From: Kiritimatiellia bacterium
GTDB taxonomy: Bacteria > Verrucomicrobiota > Kiritimatiellia > CAIVKH01
Length of the DNA: 64,000 bases
Direction of reading: 5' to 3'
Assembly (NCBI GenBank): GCA_025054615.1
Contig: JANWZO010000001.1
Span: forward strand, 62,001 to 126,000
Shown in pieces: positions 28,726 through 37,340 of this stretch. Under the pieces are notes generated by a model that was given only the letters and a program-made list of their open reading frames with translations, was not told the origin of the DNA and did no database searches. Position numbers and translations under genes: made by a program. Numbering within the stretch: position 1 is the stretch's first letter; the number at the start of each line of letters is the position of its first letter.

Positions 28726-28805
28726 GTCCGGGTGCGGCCCGGCGGCTAACAAGCCATTCGCCGGCGCGCGCGGCAGCCCGGCTATTTCATGACCCATTGC
28801 TCCGG

Positions 28806-29828
28806 TCAGGGAGATGCTAGCGGAATCTTGATCTTCTGACCGGGTCGAACTTCCGCGCCTTCTGGAAGGCCGTTCAGCGCCAGGATCTCGGACCGCAAAA
28901 CGGCAAAATTGCGGGCGATGTCATCCAGCGTTTCATTGGGCCGGACCGTGTATTCAAACGGGATCTGAGCCGGCTCGAGCTGTGCACCCGCCGGAGCTGG
29001 GGGCGGCTGGGGCGCTGGCGCAGCCGGAGTTTGCATGGGCGCGGGGGCGGCCGCCGGCACGGGAGCTGGCGCTGGTGCAGCGGGGGCTGCGGGATCGGCC
29101 GGAGCAGTCGATGGCGCCGCTCGTGGTGCCGCGGGGGACGGAGCTGGACGCTGCGTCGCCGCAGGCTTCTGAGCTCCAGCCGGGATCTTCAATTTCTGAC
29201 CGACCCGAATCAGGTCAGACTTCAAATTATTGACTTCTTTGAGGGCGCGAACCGTGGTTCCGTGCCGCGCGGCGATGACCGACAGGCTGTCCCCGGACTT
29301 CACGACATATTCACCGCCGGCAGCGACCGCAGTCGTTTTCTGTTCTTTCTTAGGTGTCGGTGCCGGTGATGCCGCAGGCGCCGGCGTGGCGTAGGGCGGC
29401 AGCTTTAATTTTTGGCCGACCCGGATTTTGTTGGGATCCTGAATGTTGTTGAGATCCTGGATCTCGCGGACGGTCACCCCATAGCGCCGCGCGATGCGGG
29501 AGAGGGATTCACCGGGCGCGACCGTGTGGGTTTGAAGCGCCGCGGCCTCGAGCGATGGCGGGGCGGGTTCGACAACTTCGGGCGGCTGAAAAGTCGGTTT
29601 GGGTACAACTGTTGGAGGGGCGACGACATCCGCTCGGGGAGGCATGATCGGAGCCGGCGGCGGCTCCACCGACGAGGGCGGCCTCGTCTGACAACCTTGG
29701 AGTGAAAGAAATCCCGCTATGGCGAGCACGTGCGCGCCAGCGATCGCCGCGACCACCCGGCCTCGGCTCCGACCGGACCGATTCTCCGACGAGACGATCC
29801 CATTTTCGAATTCAGATGTTTTCTTCAT
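28806..29828 (-). CDS. LysM-domain (three) lipoprotein, cell-wall binding
   Basis: 340 residues. A cytoplasmic N-terminal stretch and a hydrophobic segment end in a possible lipobox (SLQGC, Cys about residue 46). Three LysM domains follow at about 82-130, 172-218 and 290-338, separated by Pro/Ala-rich linkers (about 220-285 is almost only P and A). LysM domains bind peptidoglycan glycan strands; no catalytic domain is attached. The ATG overlaps the murD stop by four bases, so it is translated with murD. It probably serves as an envelope anchor or scaffold at division or elongation sites. Confidence 0.85.
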   Translation of the reverse strand: MKKTSEFENGIVSSENRSGRSRGRVVAAIAGAHVLAIAGFLSLQGCQTRPPSSVEPPPAPIMPPRADVVAPPTVVPKPTFQPPEVVEPAPPSLEAAALQTHTVAPGESLSRIARRYGVTVREIQDLNNIQDPNKIRVGQKLKLPPYATPAPAASPAPTPKKEQKTTAVAAGGEYVVKSGDSLSVIAARHGTTVRALKEVNNLKSDLIRVGQKLKIPAGAQKPAATQRPAPSPAAPRAAPSTAPADPAAPAAPAPAPVPAAAPAPMQTPAAPAPQPPPAPAGAQLEPAQIPFEYTVRPNETLDDIARNFAVLRSEILALNGLPEGAEVRPGQKIKIPLASP

Positions 29829-31147
29829 GCGCTGCTCCTGGCGATCGACTCAGCGATCCGCCGAAAGATGACTCCTCGTTCGATGTAATTCGCGAATTGA
29901 TCAAAGCTCGCGCAACCTGGCGACAACAAAATGACATCTCCTCGCTCCGCCTCGCTCCAAGCCGCGCGAATCGCGTCTTCCAGCGAACCGCAGACTCGGC
30001 AAGGAACCACGTCTGACCAGGCTGACTTCATTGCGTGCGTTGATGCTCCGATAAGATAGACAGTACGCGCGCGGCAAGCGAGCATTTGTTTCACACTATC
30101 GAGATCAGATTGCTTTAACAGGCCGCCAGCGATCAACCGAACGGGGCCGGGCGCCATCTGCAGCGCGGCGGACATGGCGGATAGCGTGGTCGACTTGGAA
30201 TCGTCTATGAAGGTCACTCCGCGCGATTCGGCGACCTTCTGCATTCGATGCGGAAGCGGCTCAAATTCGCGCGCCGAGGTTTCGAGCGCCCCGATTGGCA
30301 ACCCTGCGGCTACAAACGAGGCCGCGACCGCGGCGGCATGCGGTCCCAAAACGGGATTGTCGAAATACGTGCCCTGAATCCGCAAACATTCGCCGTGCCG
30401 AAGCACAATGGATCCCGGCCGCCATTCCGCATCGCATTCCGGACTCACGCCGAAGGTCAGCCAGCGCCCCCGGCCGCCAGCGGCGGCTCGCATGCGATCA
30501 AGCCAGGAGGGCGGGCTCAGGCACCAGTCGTCGGACCCGACGTTGGCAAAGAGGCGCGATTTCGCGGAGATGTAGGCATCCATCGTTCCATGCCGATCGA
30601 GGTGATTCGGCGCTATATTGAGCAGGATCCCGATATCCGCGCGGAATCGCACGGACGCCTCAAGCTGAAAGGAGCTGGCCTCGATAACCAACCAGTCCAG
30701 ATCCTTTTTCTCCGCCACCACTCGACATACGGATGGTCCGTAATTCCCGCAGGGCGCGGCTCGAAGCCCAGCGGCCTGCAACGACTCGGCCGCCCACTTG
30801 ACCATCGTACTCTTTCCATTAGTTCCAGTGATTGCGAGAGTCTTTCCGGAAAACCGACTCCAACCCAACTCGAATTCCGGAACGATGGGGATGCCGTGCT
30901 CCAGCGCTTGGCGAACCCACGGGTGAGATAGCGGAATGCCGGGACTGATGACGCATAGATCCGCGTCGCTCGGCCACGGCGGCCGATCACCTGTTGGCAC
31001 GGCGCTGACGCCGATCGCATGGAGGGCCGCCAGCGCGGAATCGGACGGAGCACGGTCCCACACGGTCACGCGCGCCCTTTCCTTGCGCAGCAACAACGCC
31101 GCACCAAGCCCGCTCTCCCCTGCGCCGAGGATTACGGCATGTCGCAC
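29825..31147 (-). CDS. murD: UDP-N-acetylmuramoyl-L-alanine:D-glutamate ligase
   Basis: Adds D-glutamate to UDP-MurNAc-L-Ala using ATP, in the cytoplasm. From the GTG at 31147 it has 440 residues, the family length, beginning just before ILGAGESGLGAA. A longer TTG start at 31222 is possible. The ATP loop TGTNGKST, the IEASSFQL block and the C-terminal FIDDSKSTT and ILLSPGCASFDQF are intact. Gene order murD, LysM, ftsW is a relic of a dcw cluster with murG, murC and ftsQAZ missing. Confidence 0.92.
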   Translation of the reverse strand: MRHAVILGAGESGLGAALLLRKERARVTVWDRAPSDSALAALHAIGVSAVPTGDRPPWPSDADLCVISPGIPLSHPWVRQALEHGIPIVPEFELGWSRFSGKTLAITGTNGKSTMVKWAAESLQAAGLRAAPCGNYGPSVCRVVAEKKDLDWLVIEASSFQLEASVRFRADIGILLNIAPNHLDRHGTMDAYISAKSRLFANVGSDDWCLSPPSWLDRMRAAAGGRGRWLTFGVSPECDAEWRPGSIVLRHGECLRIQGTYFDNPVLGPHAAAVAASFVAAGLPIGALETSAREFEPLPHRMQKVAESRGVTFIDDSKSTTLSAMSAALQMAPGPVRLIAGGLLKQSDLDSVKQMLACRARTVYLIGASTHAMKSAWSDVVPCRVCGSLEDAIRAAWSEAERGDVILLSPGCASFDQFANYIERGVIFRRIAESIARSSA

Positions 31148-31231
31148 AACGCGATCGGGTCGGGGAACAAGAGCGCTGGTGCAGCGAGAGTCGGATTGAT
31201 CAACCCGTTCCACCTGAAGCAACGCCCCGGG

Positions 31232-31939
31232 CTACCCCGCCGCCCGACCCGCCACGCGATGGAGGTCCTCGATGTCCAGACCATCGAGAGTGTTGAGGAT
31301 GGCATCCGCCGCGCCGAGTTCCTTGGCTTCGTGCGTATTGGTAACGGCGAGTACCCGAAGTCGTGCGGCCTTTGCCGCGGCAATTCCGGTCGGAGTGTCC
31401 TCGATAGCCAGGCAATCCGGCGGCTCGAGTTCGATGTTTCGCGCTTCGGAGAGCCGGCGGACGGCCAATCGGTAACAAGCGGGGTCGGGTTTTGACGCGG
31501 ACACATCGTCCGCGGTCACCACGGCGTCGAACGCGTCATGAAGGTCAAGCTGCCCGAAAATCGGCTCAAGGTCCGATCGAAGCGCGCCCGTACAAAGCGC
31601 AAGCGGAAGTCGACCGCGCAGGCGGCGAATGAGCGCGAGCGTATCGGGGAACGGACGGGGCGGCTCTGAACTCACCATGTGGTGAAACGTCGCCGCCTTG
31701 CGAGAGACCAGCCGGCGGACCTCCTCCTCTGTGATCGGGTGGCCGGCCTGTCTAAGAACGGCTTCAAAGACGCCCCGGTCGTCATTACCGATGAAATCGC
31801 GCACATAGACGTCCCAGGAAAAGCCGAGCCCCATGGGCTCGAGAACACGGTTGAGTGCCTCGAAATGGAGCGCCTCGGTGTCGACGATAATGCCGTCGAA
31901 ATCAAATACAACGGCCTTTAGCACGGTTCCATCCCTCAT
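31232..31939 (-). CDS. HAD phosphatase / beta-phosphoglucomutase-like
   Basis: 235 residues from the ATG at 31939, which overlaps the polX stop by four bases. Motif I FDFDGIIVDTE, motif II CTGA, and motif III/IV KPDPACYRL...CLAIEDTPTGIAAAKAA are those of the CbbY/GPH-like HAD group. A helical cap lies at about residues 18-85. Substrates may be sugar phosphates or phosphoglycolate; not decidable. It precedes murD by 84 bases from the preferred start. Confidence 0.85.
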   Translation of the reverse strand: MRDGTVLKAVVFDFDGIIVDTEALHFEALNRVLEPMGLGFSWDVYVRDFIGNDDRGVFEAVLRQAGHPITEEEVRRLVSRKAATFHHMVSSEPPRPFPDTLALIRRLRGRLPLALCTGALRSDLEPIFGQLDLHDAFDAVVTADDVSASKPDPACYRLAVRRLSEARNIELEPPDCLAIEDTPTGIAAAKAARLRVLAVTNTHEAKELGAADAILNTLDGLDIEDLHRVAGRAAG

Positions 31940-33663
31940 TCGCGGATGCGGCGAAGATACGCCAGCAACTCCGGCAGCGGAAGCGTGTTGAGGACGTCGC
32001 CGGGTTCGAGCCAACCTCGGCGCGCCTGACCGATCCCGTATGCCATATTGGCCAGCTCCGCGGTCTGATGGCCATCGACATTGATCGCAATTTTGACGCC
32101 GGCTTCCTTCGCGAGCCGACAATGGACATCGTTCAGGTCGAGCCGCATGGGGTTTGCGTTGAGTTCCAACACGCGGCCCCGCGCCCGCGCGTGTTCGATT
32201 ACGCGCGCCAGGTCGATTTCAAACGGCTCTCGCTGCTGGATCAGCCGGCCGGTCGGATGCGCGAGAATCGTGGCATAACGGTTGTCGAGCGCCCGAAGAA
32301 CTCTCTCCGTTTGCTGCTCGCGGGAAAGATTGAATTTGGAATGGACAGAGACGACCACGAGATCGAGCTCCTTCAACACGCTATCGTCGAGGTCAAGCGA
32401 ACCATCTTCGAGGATATCGCACTCGATGCCCTTCAGCAGGCGGATGCCCTTGAGGCGAGTGTTCAGCCGGTCGATCTCCTCGATCTGACGCAGCAGCCGT
32501 TTTTCATCCAACCCGTGGGCGACCGTGAGCCGTTTCGAGTGGTCGCAGATCGCGAGGTACTCGTATCCCCGCGCGCGCGCCGCCTCGGCCATCTCCTCCA
32601 AGGTGTTGGCGCCGTCGGACCAATCGGTGTGGTTGTGCAGATCGCCTCGGATGTCGGCCAGCTCCACGAGCCGTGGTAGCGCGCCACGGGCGGCGAGCTC
32701 GATTTCTCCGCGGTCCTCGCGAATTTCCGGCGGCGGAACGGCGAGTCCCAGCGCACCATACACCTCCTCTTCTGTCCGACCCGCGATCCGCTCTTCTCCC
32801 CGCATGACGCCGTATTCGTTGACCTTTAACCCCTTCGCCTGCGCGATCTTCCGGATCGCAATGTTATGTTCCTTGCTGCCCGTGAAATACTGCAGCGCAG
32901 CCCCGAAACTTTCCGCCGGAACAACGCGAACATCCACCTGCAGACCAGCCCTGAGCCGCGCGCTCGACTTGGTTTCACCGTGCGCCAGCACATCCGCGAC
33001 TTCATCATATTTGACAAACGCATCCATCACCGCGGCTGAATCGGAAGCCTCCACGAGTATATCGAGATCCCCGATCGTCTCCCGTGCGCGCCGATAGCTT
33101 CCGGCGGGCTCAACCCGCTGGACGCCGGGGACGGCCCGTAGGTGCCGGCAGAGCGCCTCCGCGTGAGGCGACATGGCGGCGCGCTGGAAACGGCGCCCCT
33201 CCCGCTGCCGGGTCTGGATTGCGTGCAGAATGCCCGACTCGATTTTCTCGCCGAATCCCTTCAATTGGCGGATTTTTCCCTCTCGCGCCGCGGCGGCCAA
33301 CTGGTCGAGGTCCCGGATGTTCAGCTCGTTGAACAACGTCTTCACGCGTTTGGGGCCGAGCCCCGGCAATCGCAACATGTCCAAAAGGCCCGCCGGAAAC
33401 TCGGCGCGCAGCTCTTCAAGCTGCGCGATCCGGCCGGTGATCACGAGCTGCCCGATTTTGAGCGCCAGGTCCTTGCCGATGCCCGGAATCTGCGTCAGGT
33501 CGTCGCCGCGGTCGACCTTTTCGCGCAGCGGCTCCGGATATTCGGCCAGCACGCGAGCCGCGTTGCGATACGCTCGGACGCGGAAGGGATTTTCCCCCTT
33601 GATTTCCAGCAGATCCGCAATCTCGTCAAAAGCCGCCGCTATGTCCGCATTGTGGATCGGCAT
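31936..33663 (-). CDS. polX: DNA polymerase X family with PHP domain
   Basis: 575 residues. N-terminal helix-hairpin-helix region (QIPGIGKDLALKIGQL and LPGLGPKRVKTLF), the polymerase X palm with IGDLDIL (catalytic Asps) at about residues 190-200, and a C-terminal PHP phosphoesterase domain starting DLHNHTDWSDGANTLEEM with DHSKRLTVAHG and HPTGRLIQQREPFE. This is the bacterial PolX layout and length, used in gap-filling repair with 3'-5' exonuclease activity. It is coupled to the HAD gene and follows the lipoprotein gene by 45 bases. Confidence 0.94.
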   Translation of the reverse strand: MPIHNADIAAAFDEIADLLEIKGENPFRVRAYRNAARVLAEYPEPLREKVDRGDDLTQIPGIGKDLALKIGQLVITGRIAQLEELRAEFPAGLLDMLRLPGLGPKRVKTLFNELNIRDLDQLAAAAREGKIRQLKGFGEKIESGILHAIQTRQREGRRFQRAAMSPHAEALCRHLRAVPGVQRVEPAGSYRRARETIGDLDILVEASDSAAVMDAFVKYDEVADVLAHGETKSSARLRAGLQVDVRVVPAESFGAALQYFTGSKEHNIAIRKIAQAKGLKVNEYGVMRGEERIAGRTEEEVYGALGLAVPPPEIREDRGEIELAARGALPRLVELADIRGDLHNHTDWSDGANTLEEMAEAARARGYEYLAICDHSKRLTVAHGLDEKRLLRQIEEIDRLNTRLKGIRLLKGIECDILEDGSLDLDDSVLKELDLVVVSVHSKFNLSREQQTERVLRALDNRYATILAHPTGRLIQQREPFEIDLARVIEHARARGRVLELNANPMRLDLNDVHCRLAKEAGVKIAINVDGHQTAELANMAYGIGQARRGWLEPGDVLNTLPLPELLAYLRRIRE

Positions 33664-33708
33664 CGCTCTCCCTCCCTTGAGCCCGCCATACGCCCGCGTC
33701 TCGCGCCG

Positions 33709-34143
33709 TCAGCGGGAGGCGGTCCAGCGCCCGTCCGCCGGCGGGCCGACCACGACTCGCCACGTTCCGTCCAGCCGCGTCCGTTCGGCATCCGGCTGGC
33801 CCCACCACTCGACAATCAAATTCCCCTCGTCATGGATCGAGGCAAATTCGACCCGATTGGAGTGAACCGTACCCGTGATCGGCGCCCTGCCGAAGGCGCT
33901 GTCGGCGAGCGAGCCGCGAAGCGCGCCGTCGCGCTGTTCGAAATCGAACTGCACGGATGCCGCGCCGCCCTCATACAGCCGAGCACCGACAAACGTGCCG
34001 TCGAGACCGGGAAGGGAAGCCGCGTTTAGCCCCGCCTGAGTTGTCTCCTTCGGTTCGGCCTCAACCTCGCTCTCGCTGCACCCAACGGCAAGAGCCGCGG
34101 CGAGCACCGACCCGAATCGCGCCAGACGTGGGATCCTGATCAT
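33709..34143 (-). CDS. Small hypothetical lipoprotein
   Basis: 144 residues with a lipoprotein signal ending LAVGC (Cys about residue 22), then a Glu-rich linker and a beta-rich domain (VQFDFEQRDGALRGSLADSAFGRAPITG...). The pattern of GT-x-L-D-G-T-W-x-V resembles small lipocalin-like extracytoplasmic domains, but I do not recognise a family. It follows frr by 29 bases. Confidence 0.65.
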   Translation of the reverse strand: MIRIPRLARFGSVLAAALAVGCSESEVEAEPKETTQAGLNAASLPGLDGTFVGARLYEGGAASVQFDFEQRDGALRGSLADSAFGRAPITGTVHSNRVEFASIHDEGNLIVEWWGQPDAERTRLDGTWRVVVGPPADGRWTASR

Positions 34144-34172
34144 GTCGTGTCCTTGAGGGGAAGGCGGTCCCG

Positions 34173-34736
34173 TTACACCGCCATGATGTCCTTTTCCTTC
34201 GCAGCCACAAGGTCATCAATTTTTTTGATGAACGAATCGGTCAGTTTCTGGATCTCCTCGATGCCCTGGTCGCGCTCGTCCTCGGTAATCTTGGAGTTCT
34301 TCTGCAGCGCCTTGATCATGTCATTCGCGTCGCGGCGGATGTTACGCACCGCCACCCGCGCCTCCTCGGCAACGCGTTTGGCCACCTTGACCAGTTCCTT
34401 TCTCCGCTCCTCACTCAATTCGGGGATCGGGATCCGGATCACACGCCCGTCGTCCACCGGCGTGATGCCGATATTCGCCGCAAGGATCGCGCGGCAGATG
34501 GCCTCTCGCGCTGAGGGGTCATACGGATTGATCACAATTAGCCTCGGTTCGGGCGTAGAGATGCCCGCGATCTCGCGGAGGCGGGTTACAGCGCCATAGT
34601 ATTCGACGCCGATGTTCTCCACCAGCGCAGGCGAAGCCTTGCCCGTTCGAATCCCGTGCAGCTCTTGTTGGAGATGGGCGAATGATTTCTCCATCTTCTC
34701 TTCGGCATCCAGCAGAATGTCATCCAACGATTCCAT
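34173..34736 (-). CDS. frr: Ribosome recycling factor
   Basis: 187 residues, starting MESLDDILLDAEEKMEKSF and including the hallmark RTGKASPALVENI and LTEERRKEL-like SEERRKELVKVAKRVAEEARVAVRN. With EF-G it splits post-termination ribosomes. It follows pyrH by six bases, the conserved pyrH-frr pair seen in most bacteria. The upstream rpsB-tsf genes are absent from this window. Confidence 0.97.
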   Translation of the reverse strand: MESLDDILLDAEEKMEKSFAHLQQELHGIRTGKASPALVENIGVEYYGAVTRLREIAGISTPEPRLIVINPYDPSAREAICRAILAANIGITPVDDGRVIRIPIPELSEERRKELVKVAKRVAEEARVAVRNIRRDANDMIKALQKNSKITEDERDQGIEEIQKLTDSFIKKIDDLVAAKEKDIMAV

Positions 34737-34742
34737 CGCGGT

Positions 34743-35477
34743 TCACTCCGTGACCAGCGTGCCCACCGGGCGTCCGGTGACCGCACGCAAGATTTCGCCT
34801 TTCTTGAAAAAGTTGAAGACCAAAATGGGGATTTTGTTTTCCTGGCATAACGAGAACGCAGCTGCGTCCATCACCTTGAGCTGACGCGTTAGGGCCTCAA
34901 GGTAGGTGATCCGCTGGAAACGCCGCGCCGTCGGGTCCTTCAACGGATCGGCCGTGTAGATTCCGTCGACCTTCGTCGCCTTGAGCAGGACGTCCGCGCC
35001 AATTTCGCTCGCGCGGAGAGCCGCGGCGCTGTCGGTGGAGAAATACGGGTTCCCCGTCCCCGCCGCAAAGATCACCACGCGGTTCTTTTCGAGATGCCGG
35101 ATCGCGCGGCGCCGGATCATCGGCTCTGCGACGGCGGGCATGTTGATCGCGGTCAACACCCGCGTGTGGACGCCCATCGACTCCAGCGTGGATTGCAACG
35201 CGAGGGAATTGATCACCGTGGCCAGCATGCCCATGTAGTCGCCGGTCGTCCGGTCCACCCCGCACTTTTCCGCCGTGATGCCCCGGAAAATATTGCCGCC
35301 ACCGACCACAACCGCGACCTGAACGCCGAGCGCGCGCACGCGCTTGATCTGCTCCGCTATCGACTGCAGCACCGAGGGGTCCAGGCTCTCCCCCGTCTCG
35401 GCATTTTGGAAGGCTTCCCCGCTGAGCTTGAGCATCACGCGGCGATATTTCGGTTTAGCGGTTTTTCGAGCAGCCAC
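34743..35477 (-). CDS. pyrH: UMP kinase
   Basis: 244 residues beginning at a GTG (35477). Amino-acid-kinase fold: [39 protein letters not shown] and [13 protein letters not shown] are all intact. It phosphorylates UMP to UDP and is usually controlled by GTP and UTP. Palindrome array C lies 56 bases or more upstream of its start. It is translated just ahead of frr. Confidence 0.97.
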   Translation of the reverse strand: MAARKTAKPKYRRVMLKLSGEAFQNAETGESLDPSVLQSIAEQIKRVRALGVQVAVVVGGGNIFRGITAEKCGVDRTTGDYMGMLATVINSLALQSTLESMGVHTRVLTAINMPAVAEPMIRRRAIRHLEKNRVVIFAAGTGNPYFSTDSAAALRASEIGADVLLKATKVDGIYTADPLKDPTARRFQRITYLEALTRQLKVMDAAAFSLCQENKIPILVFNFFKKGEILRAVTGRPVGTLVTE

Positions 35478-35533
35478 AGGTGGTCTCCGTATCGGGCGTC
35501 GATTCAGAGCGGGAAATGTAACGGCCGCGCATT

Positions 35534-35579
35534 TTACAGACGATGGAAATTTTTAGAACAATTTTTCCAGACCATGGAA
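35534..35579. repeat. Palindrome array C
   Basis: Two copies at 35534-35548 (TTACAGACGATGGAA, one left-arm change) and 35565-35579 (TTCCAGACCATGGAA, perfect arms), centres 31 bp apart. They lie in the 158-bp gap between the NYN gene stop and the pyrH start. The first copy and its flanks are identical over 22 bases to 19292-19313 in array B. The remaining gap shows nothing else clear. Confidence 0.75.
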
Positions 35580-35635
35580 ATGCGCGTCTTGCCGAGGAGC
35601 CCCGCCAATAGCAAAACGACGGCGAACCGAGCGGA

Positions 35636-36118
35636 TTATGCGCTGGGGAACACGTCGCCGATCGTAAAGCGCGGAGGCGGCCGTCTGGCTGTATGCGCCT
35701 GGTTGATACCGGACTCGACTCGCTCCAGCCATTCCAAGAATGTTGTGCACGACATCGCCATGGCATTAGCTGCTGAGACGGTGACGAGCTCGAGACGGTC
35801 CGAACTCACAACGCACACCGAGGTAGGGTCCGGATCCGCGTGGACCATCTGCTCGATAACGGCGTCCGCCGTTCTGCCAGCCGGCGCGAAAATGAGCGAG
35901 AGCCGACCCGCTGCGATCTCCTCGCGGTTCGCCACCTGGCCATCAAACACGATCACCACTTCCTGGGCGAGCGCGGCCGCCACCCGATCGATCCGGCGAA
36001 TGAGCCGCTCTCGAGCATGCGACAGGCTTTGACCCCTTTGGCGAGTCGCCGAAGATTCGCGAAAAAGGAGACTGTAGCCGTCGATGATCAGACGCCGAAT
36101 CTCGCCGGACCGGCTCAC
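35636..36118 (-). CDS. NYN-domain protein (YacP-like, possible ribonuclease)
   Basis: 160 residues beginning at a GTG that overlaps the LacI-type stop by four bases (GTGA). The PIN-like NYN signatures are present: LIIDGYSLLF with the first Asp, VVIVFDG with the second, and VVSSDRLELV with the third. In this family, YacP/Rae1 is an endoribonuclease acting on ribosome-associated mRNA in Firmicutes. Whether this one cleaves RNA is inference. Its coupling to a sugar-type repressor is unusual. Confidence 0.82.
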   Translation of the reverse strand: MSRSGEIRRLIIDGYSLLFRESSATRQRGQSLSHARERLIRRIDRVAAALAQEVVIVFDGQVANREEIAAGRLSLIFAPAGRTADAVIEQMVHADPDPTSVCVVSSDRLELVTVSAANAMAMSCTTFLEWLERVESGINQAHTARRPPPRFTIGDVFPSA

Positions 36119-37140
36119 GCGCGGACGGGCGCCGGACCGGTGGATTCGCGCAGGACCAACCGCACCGATACCACCTGCTGAATGGGCGCAGGTGAGGTTT
36201 TATGGAACAAGCCAAGCGCCGCATCCACCGCCATACGGCCAATCGCGAACAAATCATGGTGAATGGTCGTCAACCCGGGGTTCGTGAACGCCGCGGCGGG
36301 CATGTCGTCCACGCCCATCACCGAGATGTCATCAGGAATTTGCAGCTTCCGCTCGCGGAGGTAACGCATCGCGCCGATCGCCATTTTATCATTGCCGCCC
36401 ATGATCGCGGTGATGCCGGGGTGGCGCTCGAGCAGCCAACGCGTGGCCTCGTAACCGCCCTGCTCGCTGAACCAGCCATCCGCCCAGACAATATCGGATG
36501 CAGCGACCCCGCCGTCGATGCAAGCGCGGATGAAAGAGTCGCGCAGGTCCAGTGCGGTGTAGGTGTTGGTCCCACTCAGGAAGCCGATCCGGCGGTGCCC
36601 CAACGAAAGGAGATGCGACGCAGCCAAACGGGCGGTCTCGCGATAGTCGGCCATGATATAGCTGACCGGCTCGCCAGGAAAGTAGTGGTTGACAAGCACG
36701 AACGGGAGGTTTTCCCGGACAAGCTGCAGCAGATACGTATCGTGCACGGAAGAGCCGATGAACAACATGGCATCCGCCCGCCGAGATTTCAGAAGGTTCA
36801 GGTGCTCGCCGGAAGCGACAAAACGCTGGTTGGCCACATCGAGGAGGACCTTGTATTGAACCTCGGAGGCGCGGTCGTAAATGCCGCTGACGATCTCCCC
36901 GAAATACGTGTCCGCAAAGACGTGATTCAGGTCCGGTACCACGACGCTGAACACCTCGCTCGACTGGGAGGCGAGACTCCTTGCAAAGGCATTCGGCTGA
37001 TAATTGTGCTTGGCGATCGCCTGAAGAACCTTTTCGCGCGTCGCCGGGCTGATCCGGGGGTTGTTGTTCAACACCAACGACACCGTGCTCAGCGACACGC
37101 CGCATTCCTTTGCTATGTCCTTGATCGTTGTTCTGGTCAT
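36115..37140 (-). CDS. LacI-family transcriptional regulator
   Basis: 341 residues from the ATG at 37140. N-terminal HTH TTIKDIAKECGVSLSTVSLVLNN plus hinge helix (NYQPNAFARSLAS), then a periplasmic-binding-like effector domain (about 65-335) with GHRRIGFLSG and ISVMGVDDMPAA. The typical ligand is a sugar or nucleoside, here unknown. It is divergent from the PEGA-repeat-HEAT operon with 200 bases between starts. A perfect 14-bp palindrome with a central CG (37281-37294) in this gap is a candidate operator. A start 14 codons upstream (37182) is less likely. Confidence 0.93.
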   Translation of the reverse strand: MTRTTIKDIAKECGVSLSTVSLVLNNNPRISPATREKVLQAIAKHNYQPNAFARSLASQSSEVFSVVVPDLNHVFADTYFGEIVSGIYDRASEVQYKVLLDVANQRFVASGEHLNLLKSRRADAMLFIGSSVHDTYLLQLVRENLPFVLVNHYFPGEPVSYIMADYRETARLAASHLLSLGHRRIGFLSGTNTYTALDLRDSFIRACIDGGVAASDIVWADGWFSEQGGYEATRWLLERHPGITAIMGGNDKMAIGAMRYLRERKLQIPDDISVMGVDDMPAAAFTNPGLTTIHHDLFAIGRMAVDAALGLFHKTSPAPIQQVVSVRLVLRESTGPAPVRA

Positions 37141-37280
37141 GAATGTGGAGAGTATTATGAATTTATTAGCCTTCTCGTGCAACCATGAATAGACCCCGAC
37201 CGGCCTCGTAGTTCTGCGATGCCAAGGCGTCAGCCTCCGTGATGCCGTGAATAAATTGACATGTCACCTCGTCGAATTTG

Positions 37281-37294
37281 AGGTTCGCGAACCT
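37281..37294. promoter_or_regulatory. Candidate LacI-type operator
   Basis: AGGTTCGCGAACCT is a perfect 14-bp palindrome centred on CG, the usual geometry of LacI-family operators. It lies between a TTGACA at 37256-37261 and the PEGA gene start at 37341 (a TATAAG sits at 37314-37319), and 141 bases upstream of the divergent lacI-type gene. Binding by the neighbouring regulator is inferred. Confidence 0.5.
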
Positions 37295-37340
37295 GTCGCG
37301 GACAAGTTATCGTTATAAGCCTTCAATCGGAGATGGAGTC

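Noticed and set aside
28726-28797. Longer ftsW start at 28797
   Set aside because: The purine-rich GGAG is only two bases from that ATG and the extra residues do not look like SEDS sequence; kept as an alternative.
31148-31222. Longer murD start at TTG 31222
   Set aside because: The GTG at 31147 gives the family length and places the Rossmann loop at the usual position.
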